DNA from: Acrocarpospora corrugata
Lineage (GTDB): Bacteria; Actinomycetota; Actinomycetes; Streptosporangiales; Streptosporangiaceae
DNA: 64,000 nucleotides
Direction of reading: 5' to 3'
Assembly (NCBI RefSeq): GCF_009687845.1
Contig: NZ_BLAD01000046.1
Location: forward strand, 1-64,000
A program made the position numbers and the translations under genes. Of the stretch, positions 24,779 to 34,831 are shown piece by piece. How positions within the stretch are numbered: position 1 is the first letter of the stretch; the number at the start of each line of letters is the position of its first letter. The notes below the pieces were generated by a model, which was given only the letters and a program-made list of their open reading frames with translations, searched no databases and had not been told where the DNA came from.

Positions 24779-26533
24779 ATGCGGATCGAGGATTACGCCC
24801 TCATCGGGGACATGCAGTCGGCTGCCCTGGTCGGGCGGGACGGTTCGATCGACTGGCTGTGCCTGCCGCGGTTCGACTCCCCCGCGTGCTTCGCCAAACT
24901 GCTCGGCGACGCGTCGCACGGCTCCTGGTGGCTGGGCCCCAGCTCCGGCGGACCGGCCACCAGGCGGGCCTACCGGGGCGAGACCCTCATCCTGGAGAGC
25001 GTCTGGGACACCCAGGGCGGCACCGTCAAGGTGATCGACTTCATGCCGCCCCGGCACGTCAGCCCCGACCTGGTCCGGGTCGTGGAGGGCGTGTCCGGCA
25101 CGGTGGAGATGAGCACCGAGCTCCGGATCAGGTTCGACTACGGCCGGATCGTGCCGTGGGTCCGCCGCACCGACGGCCACCTGCAGGCCATCGGCGGCCC
25201 CGACTCGGTCTGGCTGCACTCCACCATCCCGCTGAAGGGCGGCGACTACAAGCACAAGGCGACCTTCCGGGTCTCCGCCGGGGAGCGCCAGACGTTCGTG
25301 TTCACCTGGCACCCGTCGCACGAGCCCCGCCCGGAGGGGATCGACCCGATCGACCAGCTCGGCCAGACCGAGGCGTTCTGGACCGAATGGGTGGCCTCCG
25401 GCAGCCACGGCGGCCCCTGGCGGGACGCCGTGGTCCGCTCCATGGTCACCCTCAAGGCCCTCACCTACGCGCCGACCGGCGGCATCGTGGCCGCCCCCAC
25501 CACCTCCCTGCCCGAGGACGTCGGCGGCGTCCGCAACTGGGACTACCGCTACTGCTGGCTCCGCGACGCCTCGATGACCCTGGACGCCCTGATCCAGTCC
25601 GGCTACCTGGAGGAAGCCGGCGCCTGGCGCGAATGGCTGCTCCGCGCCATCGCGGGCCGCCCGCAGGACCTCCAGATCATGTACGGCGTGGCGGGCGAAC
25701 GCCGCCTCCCCGAGACCACCCTGGACTGGCTGCCCGGCTACGAGGCCTCCCGCCCGGTCAGGATCGGCAACGGCGCGGTCGACCAGCTCCAGCTCGACGT
25801 CTACGGCGAGGTGATCAACAGCCTCTACCAGTCCCGCCGCCACGGCCTGCCCCCCAACGAGCACGCCTGGCAGCTCACCCGCAAGATGATGGACTTCCTG
25901 GAATCCGGCTGGGACCAGCCCGACGAGGGCCTGTGGGAGGTCCGCGGCCCCCGGCGGCACTTCGTGCACTCCAAGGTGATGGCCTGGGTGGCCGCCGACC
26001 GCGCCGTCCGCCTGGTCGAGGAGCTGAGCCGGTCAGGCCCGTCCGGCCGCTGGCGTGCCCTGGCCGACCGGATCCACGCCGAGGTGCTGCGCAAGGGCTT
26101 CGACCCCGGCCGCAACACCTTCACCCAGTCCTACGGCTCCCGCGAGCTGGACGCGGCGCTGCTGCTGATCCCGATGATGGGCTTCCTGCCGCCGGAGGAT
26201 CCCCGGGTGGTCGGCACCATCGAGGCCGTGGAGCGCGAGCTGAGCAGCGACGGTTTCATCCTGCGCTACCCGATCGCCGAGGCCAACGCCGTGGACGGCC
26301 TGCCCGGCGGCGAGGGCGCCTTCCTGGCCTGCAGCTTCTGGCTGGCCGAGGCGAAGGCCAGGATCGGCCGCAAGGAGGAGGCGATCGAGCTGTTCGAACG
26401 CCTGCTGTCGCTCCGCAACGACGTCGGCCTGCTCGCGGAGGAGTACGACCCGCGTTACGGCCGCCTGGTCGGCAACTTCCCGCAGGCGTTCAGCCACGTC
26501 CCGCTGATCCACACCGCGCAGGCGCTCAGTTAG
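24779..26533 (+). CDS. Glycoside hydrolase family 15 protein (glucoamylase/trehalase-like)
   Basis: The 584-residue protein starts MRIEDYALIGDMQSAALVGR, the conserved opening of bacterial GH15 proteins, followed by GSIDWLCLPRFDSPACFAKL. The (alpha/alpha)6 barrel has NWDYRYCWLRDASMTLDALI, the acid Glu region near EAGAWREWLLRA, and AFSHVPLIHTAQAL at the end. There is no signal peptide, so it acts in the cytoplasm on alpha-glucans, trehalose or maltodextrins. It starts 5 bp after yczE and may be co-transcribed. It overlaps the next convergent gene by 8 bp. Confidence 0.9.
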   Translation: MRIEDYALIGDMQSAALVGRDGSIDWLCLPRFDSPACFAKLLGDASHGSWWLGPSSGGPATRRAYRGETLILESVWDTQGGTVKVIDFMPPRHVSPDLVRVVEGVSGTVEMSTELRIRFDYGRIVPWVRRTDGHLQAIGGPDSVWLHSTIPLKGGDYKHKATFRVSAGERQTFVFTWHPSHEPRPEGIDPIDQLGQTEAFWTEWVASGSHGGPWRDAVVRSMVTLKALTYAPTGGIVAAPTTSLPEDVGGVRNWDYRYCWLRDASMTLDALIQSGYLEEAGAWREWLLRAIAGRPQDLQIMYGVAGERRLPETTLDWLPGYEASRPVRIGNGAVDQLQLDVYGEVINSLYQSRRHGLPPNEHAWQLTRKMMDFLESGWDQPDEGLWEVRGPRRHFVHSKVMAWVAADRAVRLVEELSRSGPSGRWRALADRIHAEVLRKGFDPGRNTFTQSYGSRELDAALLLIPMMGFLPPEDPRVVGTIEAVERELSSDGFILRYPIAEANAVDGLPGGEGAFLACSFWLAEAKARIGRKEEAIELFERLLSLRNDVGLLAEEYDPRYGRLVGNFPQAFSHVPLIHTAQALS

Positions 26534-27467
26534 CCCCGCCGGCCAGCCGGGCCAGCAGCCGGGCGAACTCGGCCGGGGGCGTGACCACCAGCCGGACCTG
26601 GCCGTCCTGGGCGACCAGGTCGGCCTGGATGCGGGTGAGCCGGTCCTGGTACCACCAGTAGACGTGCGGGCTGAGCCCGTGGGCGCGCCGCTCGTCGAAC
26701 TCGCGCTGGGCGTAGACGCGGAGCCGTTCCAGCGCCCGTACCACGCCGATGCCCTCGACCGGGTGGACCGCGATCGCGCCCGCGTGCGGCAGCACGACCA
26801 GCACCCCGTCGGCGGGGGCGGGCAGGCGGCGCAGGTGGGCGACGGCGGTCGGCGCGGTCAGCAGGCGGACGTTGACGCCGCCGAGGTTCAGGTGCTCGGC
26901 GGTGAGGCGCTCGTCGGCGAGGGCGTTGTCCAGCGCGACGTCGAGGGCCTCGGCGGGCGGGATCGGCCAGCAGAACGCCTCCTCCGGCCGGACCGGCCTG
27001 CCGCCGATGGTGAGCACCTCGATCAGGTCGGCGCTCAGGTGGCGGCCGATGATCCTGGACGGGTCCGGGATCGACGGGTCGTCGGCGGCGTGCACCCGGG
27101 TGCGCAGCAGCGGTTTGATCCGCGGCAGGTTGCAGGCGTCGAACGGCTCGCCGGAGATCGCCCGGGACAGGTGCTCGGAGACCAGCACCGGCCAGTCCTC
27201 GCGGGACCGCCGGGCGGCCTCACGGCGCAGCCCGACCAGGTTGACGGTGCGGACGGGTCCAGAGCCGTCCCCGGCACGGTCGCCCATGAGCAGCGAGGTG
27301 CCGTCATTCTCGAAGGCGCACGTGTAGCCCATCGTCTCCACGACGAGTCCGAGCAGCGAGTCGAGGTCCACGTCCTCGGCTGCCCGGGGTTCGGGCCGCA
27401 CGGGCTGCTCGGGCTGTCCTGGCCGGATCCGACCACGCAGCCGCCGCAACAGACCCAAGGCACCCAT
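26526..27467 (-). CDS. Conserved hypothetical protein (weakly DUF1444-like)
   Basis: A 313-residue soluble protein. After a basic N-terminus it shows DSLLGLVVETMGYTCAFEND, ENDGTSLLMGD, a central DLIEVLTIGGRPVRPEEAF, and ALDNALADERLTAEHLNLGG. Near the end it has GLSPHVYWWYQDRLTRI. The alternation of strands, a long middle loop and a final amphipathic helix recall DUF1444/YtpQ, but this is only an impression. No catalytic motif was found. Single gene between convergent GH15 and the LD-carboxypeptidase. Confidence 0.7.
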   Translation of the reverse strand: MGALGLLRRLRGRIRPGQPEQPVRPEPRAAEDVDLDSLLGLVVETMGYTCAFENDGTSLLMGDRAGDGSGPVRTVNLVGLRREAARRSREDWPVLVSEHLSRAISGEPFDACNLPRIKPLLRTRVHAADDPSIPDPSRIIGRHLSADLIEVLTIGGRPVRPEEAFCWPIPPAEALDVALDNALADERLTAEHLNLGGVNVRLLTAPTAVAHLRRLPAPADGVLVVLPHAGAIAVHPVEGIGVVRALERLRVYAQREFDERRAHGLSPHVYWWYQDRLTRIQADLVAQDGQVRLVVTPPAEFARLLARLAGGAN

Positions 27468-27511
27468 CCCTCCGCGTTTCAGTTGAAAAGGGCTTGTTGG
27501 AAAAGCCAGCT

Positions 27512-28429
27512 TCAGGGTGCCTTGTCGATGTCGCTAATGAGGCCAGTCAGAGAGCACGATTCGGTATCAATAACCCCATCCGTCCCCAGCCACACACTGA
27601 ACTGTGGTGATCCGTGCCCGATCGGCAGCCCCGCGATGATCGGCACTCCCAGCGGCATCAGCCGTTCGGCCAGGACCGGTAGCACGTTCCCACAGTCCAC
27701 CCAGGACCCGAGCGCGAAGCCCTTGACCCCGTCGAACGCCCCGTTCTGCGCCAGCTGGGTGAGCATGCGGTCAACCCGGTACGGATCCTCCCCCACATCC
27801 TCAAGCAGCACGATATGCCCTTCCGCCCGCATCTCGTACGGCGTTCCGCACATCGCCGCCAGCAGCGTCAGATTGCCGCCGATCATCGGCCCGACCGCCC
27901 GTCCCGGCACCATCACATGGTCCCCGGCGACCGCCGTCGGCGTGTGCCCGTGGAACAGCGTCGTGTGCAGATGCCCGAGCGAGTACGGCTCCGGCCCCTC
28001 CGGGTCGGCCAGCGTGGCGCAGGCCGGCATCGGCCCGAACACGGTGGCCAGGCCGAGCCGCCGGGCGAACGCCAGGTGCAGGGCGGTGATGTCGCTGGAG
28101 CCGACCAGGATCTTGGATCCGGCCGACTTCATCGCGTCCCAGTCGATCAGGTCGAGCAGGCGGCCGGCGCCGTACCCGCCGCGGGCGCAGATCACGGCGG
28201 CGACCTCGGTGTCGCACCAGGCCTCCTGGAGATCGGCGGCGCGGGCCACGTCCGGCCCGGCCAGGTACCCGCGCCGGGTGAAGATCCGGGCGCCGAGCAC
28301 CACGTTCAGCCCCAGGTCGGTGAGGACGCGGCGGCCGCGCCAGAGGCGCTCGGGATCGATCGGCCCGGAGGGCGCGACCAGGGCTACGGTGTCGCCGGGA
28401 GCCAGCCGCGGCGGGGTGCGTTCGTGCAC
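27512..28429 (-). CDS. S66 family LD-carboxypeptidase / muramoyltetrapeptide carboxypeptidase
   Basis: S66 serine peptidases cleave the L-D bond of muropeptides in cell-wall recycling; the family also includes microcin C resistance proteins. The 305-residue protein has the nucleophile motif GSSDIT (S112), ARGGYGAGRLL (residues 82-92), and the Glu/His partners in LLEDVGEDPYRVDRML and LPIGHGSPQFS. No signal peptide, so it is cytoplasmic. The start is 31 bp from the divergent sulfotransferase gene. Confidence 0.9.
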   Translation of the reverse strand: MHERTPPRLAPGDTVALVAPSGPIDPERLWRGRRVLTDLGLNVVLGARIFTRRGYLAGPDVARAADLQEAWCDTEVAAVICARGGYGAGRLLDLIDWDAMKSAGSKILVGSSDITALHLAFARRLGLATVFGPMPACATLADPEGPEPYSLGHLHTTLFHGHTPTAVAGDHVMVPGRAVGPMIGGNLTLLAAMCGTPYEMRAEGHIVLLEDVGEDPYRVDRMLTQLAQNGAFDGVKGFALGSWVDCGNVLPVLAERLMPLGVPIIAGLPIGHGSPQFSVWLGTDGVIDTESCSLTGLISDIDKAP

Positions 28430-28460
28430 CCCCCAAAGGGTGTCAGACTAGGGCTCACCT

Positions 28461-29351
28461 ATGCGACATCCGACCCACATCTTGGTGGTAAACGGCGTAA
28501 AGGTCCGACAGCCGGTCTTCGTGCTCGGCGCCCCGCACTCCGGCGCGGACCTGCTCGCCCGCGCCCTGAAACGTTCGCCGGGCTTCCATCTCACGATGGG
28601 CCGCGCGCCGGTGGCGCGCGTGGTGTACGCCTTCGCCCGCAAGCCGTCCATCGCCAGGAGCGGCGGCGCTCCCCGCGTGCTCCGCGACGTGCTCGCCGAG
28701 GCGTGGCAGATCATCCCGGGCGCCTGCGCCGAATGCGCGGCGCCGTGCCGGGAGGCGGGCGGCATCGTCGGCGCCGGGCCGTGCGCGCTGGAGGAGATCG
28801 GCTCGGGCACCCTGGCCAGGTTCGGCGACGCCAGCCCCGACCTGCTGTACAGCGCGCCGGTGCTGCTGCAGGCCTTCCCCGACGCCCGGTTCGTGCAGCT
28901 GATCAGGGACGGCAGGGACGTGGTCGCCGACATGCTCGCCGACCCGGCCGCGATGGCCTGGTTCAAGCCGCACATGCTGGCCGAGGACACCGAGTTCCCC
29001 AACCCGTTCCTGGGCGTGAACGCGGCCGCGCACCGGGACCGCTGGAAGGAGATGACCACGGCCGGCAAGAGCGCGCTGCGCTGGCGCGCCGCCATCCGGC
29101 TCAGCGCCGTCCTGCGCAAGGAACTCCCGGCAGGCCAGCTCCTCACCATCCGCTACGAGGACCTGCACCGCTCCCCCGCCGGCTCGATCGACACGGTCTC
29201 CGAATTCCTGGACACCAAGATCTCCACCATCGCCCTGTACGGCACCCGCGCCCCCAACGTCGGCACCTGGCGACGCCGCCTCGGCCCGGCCGACGTGAAG
29301 ATCGTGGAGAAGGTGGCCAGGGAGGAGCTCAAGCGGCTGGGGTATCAATGA
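28461..29351 (+). CDS. Sulfotransferase family protein
   Basis: The 296-residue protein has the PAPS 5'-phosphosulfate loop VFVLGAPHSGADLLARAL (residues 19-36), the 3'-phosphate-binding LIRDGRDVVADML (about 149-161), and TIRYEDLHRSP. It resembles actinobacterial enzymes that sulfate carbohydrates or lipids, but the substrate cannot be read from sequence. A small Cys cluster (CAECAAPC, about residues 91-98) is unusual for the family and may bind metal or form disulfides. There are no linked PAPS synthesis genes. Confidence 0.85.
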   Translation: MRHPTHILVVNGVKVRQPVFVLGAPHSGADLLARALKRSPGFHLTMGRAPVARVVYAFARKPSIARSGGAPRVLRDVLAEAWQIIPGACAECAAPCREAGGIVGAGPCALEEIGSGTLARFGDASPDLLYSAPVLLQAFPDARFVQLIRDGRDVVADMLADPAAMAWFKPHMLAEDTEFPNPFLGVNAAAHRDRWKEMTTAGKSALRWRAAIRLSAVLRKELPAGQLLTIRYEDLHRSPAGSIDTVSEFLDTKISTIALYGTRAPNVGTWRRRLGPADVKIVEKVAREELKRLGYQ

Positions 29352-29368
29352 GAAAGTCGTGATCTGGG

Positions 29369-29410
29369 CAGCCGCAGCGGCGCGTCGGCCGATCGGCGAC
29401 CACGCGGCTG
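29369..29410. terminator. Possible bidirectional terminator between convergent genes
   Basis: CAGCCGC (29369-29375) pairs with GCGGCTG (29404-29410), and the 28-base interior contains a further self-complementary TCGGCCGATCGG-like segment. It occupies the 60-bp gap between the sulfotransferase stop and the ABC exporter stop. Confidence 0.45.
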
Positions 29411-29411
29411 T

Positions 29412-31304
29412 CTATGGGACGGCTTTCTCGTTGACCGCAACAGTGAACTGGGTCCGGTAGAGCTCCGCGTAGAGCCCGCCTCTGGCCAGCAGTTCCTCGT
29501 GCGCGCCCCGCTCGGCGACCCGGCCGTCCTGCATGACCAGGATCGTGTCCGCCTCCCTGATGGTGGACAGCCGGTGCGCGATCACCAGCGAGGTCCGGCC
29601 GCGCAGCGCGATCTTGAGCGCCTTCTGCACGGCGGCCTCCGACTCCGAGTCCAGGTGCGCGGTGGCCTCGTCGAGCACCACCACGGCCGGGGCCTTCAGC
29701 AGCAGCCGGGCCAGCGCGATGCGCTGCTTCTCACCGCCCGACAGCCGGTAGCCCCGGTCGCCGACCACGGTCTCCAGCTCGTCGGGCAGGCTGTGGATCA
29801 GATCCGCGATCTGGGCCGCCCGCAGCGCTTCCCAGACCTCCTCGTCACTGGCGTCCGGCCGCGCGTAGCGCAGGTTGTTGCCGATCGTGTCGTGGAACAG
29901 GTGGGCGTCCTGCATGACCACGCCGACGGTGTCGCGCAGGCTGGCCAGCGTGGCGTCCCTGACGTCGACGCCGTTGAGGCGGACCGCGCCCTCGTTCACG
30001 TCGTACAGCCGGGAGACCAGCGAGGTGGTGGTCGTCTTGCCCGCGCCGGAGTGCCCGACCAGGGCGATCAGCTCGCCGGGGCGGGCGGTGAAGGAGACGC
30101 CGTTCAGCACCTGGGCGGGCTCGCCGGACTCGGGCCTGGCCACTGTCTCCAGCGAGGCCAGCGAGACCTCGGCGGCGGCCGGGTAGTGGAAGCGCACGTC
30201 GTCGAACTCGATGGTGACCGGTCCTGCCGGGATCGCGCGGGCTTCGGGCTTCTCGGCGACCATCGGCTTGAGGTCCAGCACCTCGAACACCCGGTCGAAG
30301 CTGACCAGGGCCGTCATCACGTCCACGTGCACGTTGGAGAGGCTGGTCAGCGGGCCGTACAGGCGCATCAGCAGGGCGGACATGGCGACCAGGGTGCCCA
30401 GCTGGAAGGTGTCGCCGATGGCCAGGACGCCGCCGAAACCGTACACCAGGGCGGTGGCCAGGGCGGCGATCAGGCCGAGCGCGATCCGGAAGACGGTGCC
30501 GGCCATCGCGACGGTGATGCCGAGGTCGCGGACCCGGGCGGCGCGCTCGCCGAAGTAGACGGCGTCCTCGTCGGGGCGGCCGTACAGCTTGGCGACCATG
30601 GCGCCGGCCACGTTGAAGCGCTCGGTCATGACCGAGCCCATCTCGGCGTCCAGCTGCATCTGCTCGCGGGTCAGGATCGACATGCGGCGGCCGACCAGCT
30701 TGGCCGGGATCACGAAGATCGGCAGCATGGCCAGCGCGACCAGGGTGATCTGCCAGGACAGGATGAGCATCGTGATCATCACGATGATCAGGCCGATCAC
30801 GTTGGAGACGACCGACGACAGGGTGCTGGTGATCGCCCGCTGGGCGCCGATCACGTCCGAGTTGAGGCGGGACACCAGCGCGCCGGTCTGGGCGCGCATG
30901 AAGAAGGCCACCGGCATGCGCTGCACGTGGTCGAAGACCTCGGTGCGCAGTTTGTAGATCAGGCCCTCGCCGATCCGCGCGGAGAACCAGCGTTCGCCCA
31001 TGCTCAGGGCCGCGTCCAGGACGGCCAGGCCGGCGATGGCCAGGGCCAGCCAGATCACCAGGTCGACCCGCTTCTGCGGGATGCCGGTGTCGATGATCGT
31101 CTTCACCAGCAGCGGGTTGGCGATCACGATCATCGAGTCCACCACCACGAACGCGAGAAAAGCCGCGATCTGCAGGCGGAACGCGCCGGCGTACCGGCCG
31201 ATCCGGCGGACAGTGCCCGGCTTGAGGCGTTCCTGCATCACGGACTTGTCGCGGCGCATGGACCGCATCACCGAGGGCCCATAGCCCCCGCCCATCATCG
31301 CCAT
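29412..31304 (-). CDS. ABC transporter, fused permease and ATP-binding domains (exporter half-transporter)
   Basis: A 630-residue exporter of the MsbA/LmrA type. Six membrane helices lie at about residues 40-330. The nucleotide-binding domain has Walker A GHSGAGKTTT, Q-loop VMQDAHLF, signature LSGGEKQRIALARLLL, Walker B VVVLDEATAHLD and switch His in IAHRLSTI. It probably works as a homodimer, since no partner gene is adjacent. The substrate is unknown. The N-terminus has a Met/Gly-rich stretch common in actinobacterial exporters. Confidence 0.9.
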   Translation of the reverse strand: MAMMGGGYGPSVMRSMRRDKSVMQERLKPGTVRRIGRYAGAFRLQIAAFLAFVVVDSMIVIANPLLVKTIIDTGIPQKRVDLVIWLALAIAGLAVLDAALSMGERWFSARIGEGLIYKLRTEVFDHVQRMPVAFFMRAQTGALVSRLNSDVIGAQRAITSTLSSVVSNVIGLIIVMITMLILSWQITLVALAMLPIFVIPAKLVGRRMSILTREQMQLDAEMGSVMTERFNVAGAMVAKLYGRPDEDAVYFGERAARVRDLGITVAMAGTVFRIALGLIAALATALVYGFGGVLAIGDTFQLGTLVAMSALLMRLYGPLTSLSNVHVDVMTALVSFDRVFEVLDLKPMVAEKPEARAIPAGPVTIEFDDVRFHYPAAAEVSLASLETVARPESGEPAQVLNGVSFTARPGELIALVGHSGAGKTTTTSLVSRLYDVNEGAVRLNGVDVRDATLASLRDTVGVVMQDAHLFHDTIGNNLRYARPDASDEEVWEALRAAQIADLIHSLPDELETVVGDRGYRLSGGEKQRIALARLLLKAPAVVVLDEATAHLDSESEAAVQKALKIALRGRTSLVIAHRLSTIREADTILVMQDGRVAERGAHEELLARGGLYAELYRTQFTVAVNEKAVP

Positions 31305-31369
31305 AGTCGCCGCCCCAGCGTTGTAATCACGTAATCAGACAACCTGCTGAGGGGTTCCCTGATTCCGGC

Positions 31370-32197
31370 TCAGCTTGGAGCGAACAGTGTTCTGAGTCGT
31401 ATGACCTGTTCCTTCCGCTCGGCGGCGGCCTGCTCCTCCAGGCTCCGCCCCTGGGCGCCCTGCAGCAACCGCTTGGTCGCCGTCGCGGCGCCGCGGTCGG
31501 TCGCCAGCAGCGCGTCCGCCAGATCCCGCACCGCCCGCGCCAGATCCCCGGGCGGGACCGCCAGTTCGGCCAGGCCGAGCCGGACCGCCTCGTCGGCCCC
31601 GACCACCCGCGCGGTCAGGCACAGCTCGATGGCCCGGGGCAGCCCGACCAGATCGACCAGCGGCTTGGTGCCGGTCAGGTCGGGAACGAGCCCGAGAGCG
31701 GGCTCCTTCATACAGAATTTCACGTCATCGGCCACGACCCGCAGGTCGCAGGCGAGCGCGAGCTGGAAGCCCGCGCCGATCGCGTGGCCGTGCACGGCCG
31801 CGATCGAGACGATGTCCGGGCGGCGCAGCCACAGGAAGCCGCGCTGAGCGTCCGCTATCCGTCTCTCGAAGGTGGTTTCCTCAAGAGACGCGGCCGAGGC
31901 GAACGAGCCCTGCCCGGGCACCCCCTCCGGCGTGAACATGCGCAGGTCGATGCCCGCTGAGAAGGACGGCCCCTCGCCTTTCACGACGACGATCCGCACC
32001 TGATCCGGAAGGTTCTCCCCTATCCGGGCCAGGGCCGACCAAGTGGCGAAAGTCTGCGCGTTTCGCCTCTCCGGCCGGTCCAGCGTGATCGTCGCGATCT
32101 CGCCGTCCACCTCATAGCGCAGTCCGATCTCCGCGAGCTCCCTCGCCGAGACGGTCTCCGCACTCCCCCCAAGACTCGCGTCCACAGTCACCGACAT
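31370..32197 (-). CDS. Enoyl-CoA hydratase/isomerase family protein
   Basis: The 275-residue crotonase-fold protein has the oxyanion-hole segments GEGPSFSAGIDLRMF (residues about 89-103) and AVHGHAIGAGFQLALACDLR (about 138-157), plus EPALGLVPDLTGTKPLVDLV, where the second catalytic Glu of hydratases is replaced by Asp/Thr (PDLTGT). It may therefore be an isomerase or another crotonase activity. Single gene, upstream of the ABC exporter in the same direction with a 65-bp gap. Confidence 0.85.
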   Translation of the reverse strand: MSVTVDASLGGSAETVSARELAEIGLRYEVDGEIATITLDRPERRNAQTFATWSALARIGENLPDQVRIVVVKGEGPSFSAGIDLRMFTPEGVPGQGSFASAASLEETTFERRIADAQRGFLWLRRPDIVSIAAVHGHAIGAGFQLALACDLRVVADDVKFCMKEPALGLVPDLTGTKPLVDLVGLPRAIELCLTARVVGADEAVRLGLAELAVPPGDLARAVRDLADALLATDRGAATATKRLLQGAQGRSLEEQAAAERKEQVIRLRTLFAPS

Positions 32198-32308
32198 CCC
32201 CTTCCCTGCGGTCGCGTCCGAGTTTACCGAACATAGTTCGGCTTCTCAGACGCGGCCGCTCTTGGACCTACGGGGCTGAGCGGCTGCGGTCGCTACTGTG
32301 AGGCGGAT

Positions 32309-32524
32309 CTAGCGCTTGGACTTGCCTCGGGTCGCCCCGCCGCGTCCGCGCAGAGTCACACCGGACTCGGAGAGGATGCGGTGGATGAACCCGTACGACC
32401 GGCCGGTGGAAGCGGCCAGTGCCCGGATGCTCTCACCCGCGGCATAGCGCTTCTTGAGATCGCTGGCCAGTTTTTCACGGTCGGCCCCGGTCACCCGGGT
32501 GCCCTTCTTCAGAGTCTCGGCCAC
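32309..32524 (-). CDS. Small helix-turn-helix protein
   Basis: A 71-residue basic protein with a GTG start preceded by AGGAGG at 5 bases. After a Lys-rich N-terminus it has the HTH-like segment LKKRYAAGESIRALAASTGR and SYGFIHRILSESGVTLRGRG, a homeodomain-like fold as in resolvase or sigma region 4 HTHs. The tail RGGATRGKSKR is strongly basic. Such short stand-alone HTH proteins are conserved in actinomycetes; the target is unknown. Confidence 0.85.
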   Translation of the reverse strand: MAETLKKGTRVTGADREKLASDLKKRYAAGESIRALAASTGRSYGFIHRILSESGVTLRGRGGATRGKSKR

Positions 32525-32638
32525 GAGTACCTCCTGTAGTGCCAGACTTCCGCAGCGTTACTCACGCCATGATCAGTCATTTCGGCGGGATCGGCTACCT
32601 ACTCCCAGGGAAAAGATCCGTACCCGACAAAATTAAGA

Positions 32639-34233
<1,595 letters not shown>

Positions 34234-34237
<4 letters not shown>

Positions 34238-34359
34238 GATGAAAGGAACACTCCGGTGAGACGTGGCTGAGGAACCCGATGGCGGGGGTCGATCAATCGG
34301 GAGTGCCCATGGGGCAATTGTAGGGGCAGACCGGAGCCCACCCCGAAGATCAGCCACAT
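34234..34359 (-). CDS. Possible 41-residue leader ORF coupled to the ABC-F gene
   Basis: ATG at 34359 opens a 41-codon frame (MWLIFGVGSGLPLQLPHGHS...) whose TGA overlaps the ABC-F ATG (ATGA). The ABC-F start itself lacks an SD, so coupled initiation would make sense. ABC-F genes are often controlled by leader peptides through attenuation. However, the frame continues open further upstream into the rpiB region, so it may be chance. Confidence 0.3.
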
Positions 34360-34382
34360 CGTGGACCGTGACGGAGGGGTGT

Positions 34383-34831
34383 TCAGGACGCGCGTTCGGC
34401 GTCCAGCGCGTTCATTTTGGCCACTTTGCGGCCGAGCCGCAGGCCTGGAACTCGGCCGCCAGCCAGTGGTCGACCAGCAGCAGCGCCACCTCCGCGCCGA
34501 CCACCCGCGCCCCCAGGCAGAGCACCTGCGCGTCGTTCGACTTCCGCGCCCGTTCCGCCGAGTACGGATCGCTGACCGAGGCCGCGCGGACCCCCGGCAC
34601 CTTGTTGGCCGTGATCGCCATGCCGATCCCGGTCCCGCACACCAGCACCGCCCGGTCAAAGGCCGCCGCCGCCACCTCCCGCGCGACCTCAACCGCGATA
34701 TCCGGATAATCCACCTCCTGCACGTCCGGGACGCCGAAGTCCACGACCTCGTGCCCGAGCGCGCCCAAATGCGCCTTGATGGTCTCCTTCAGCGCGAACC
34801 CCAGATGGTCGGCCCCCATCGCGATCTTCAC
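34383..34831 (-). pseudogene. RpiB/LacAB-type sugar-phosphate isomerase with a C-terminal frameshift
   Basis: The GTG at 34831 overlaps the DhaL stop (GTGA). The first about 130 residues are clean RpiB: KIAMGADHLGFALKETIKAH, VDFGVPDVQEVDYPDIAVEV, VLVCGTGIGMAITANKVPGV, then SNDAQVLCLGARVVGAE. In frame it ends at 34412 with the aberrant tail QACGSAAKWPK. One added G near 34443-34445 restores EFQGLRLGRKVAKMNALDAE and a stop at 34383, the normal RpiB end. RpiB relatives interconvert ribose-5-P/ribulose-5-P or tetrulose-4-phosphates (DerI). Next to a DhaK-DhaL gene, a tetrulose or pentulose pathway is likely. The truncated form may still fold, since the lost part is the last helix. Confidence 0.75.

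Noticed and set aside
29499-31334. 611-codon plus-strand frame over the ABC exporter
   Set aside because: Antisense to a clear ABC transporter; its product is Gln/His/Asp-rich noise.
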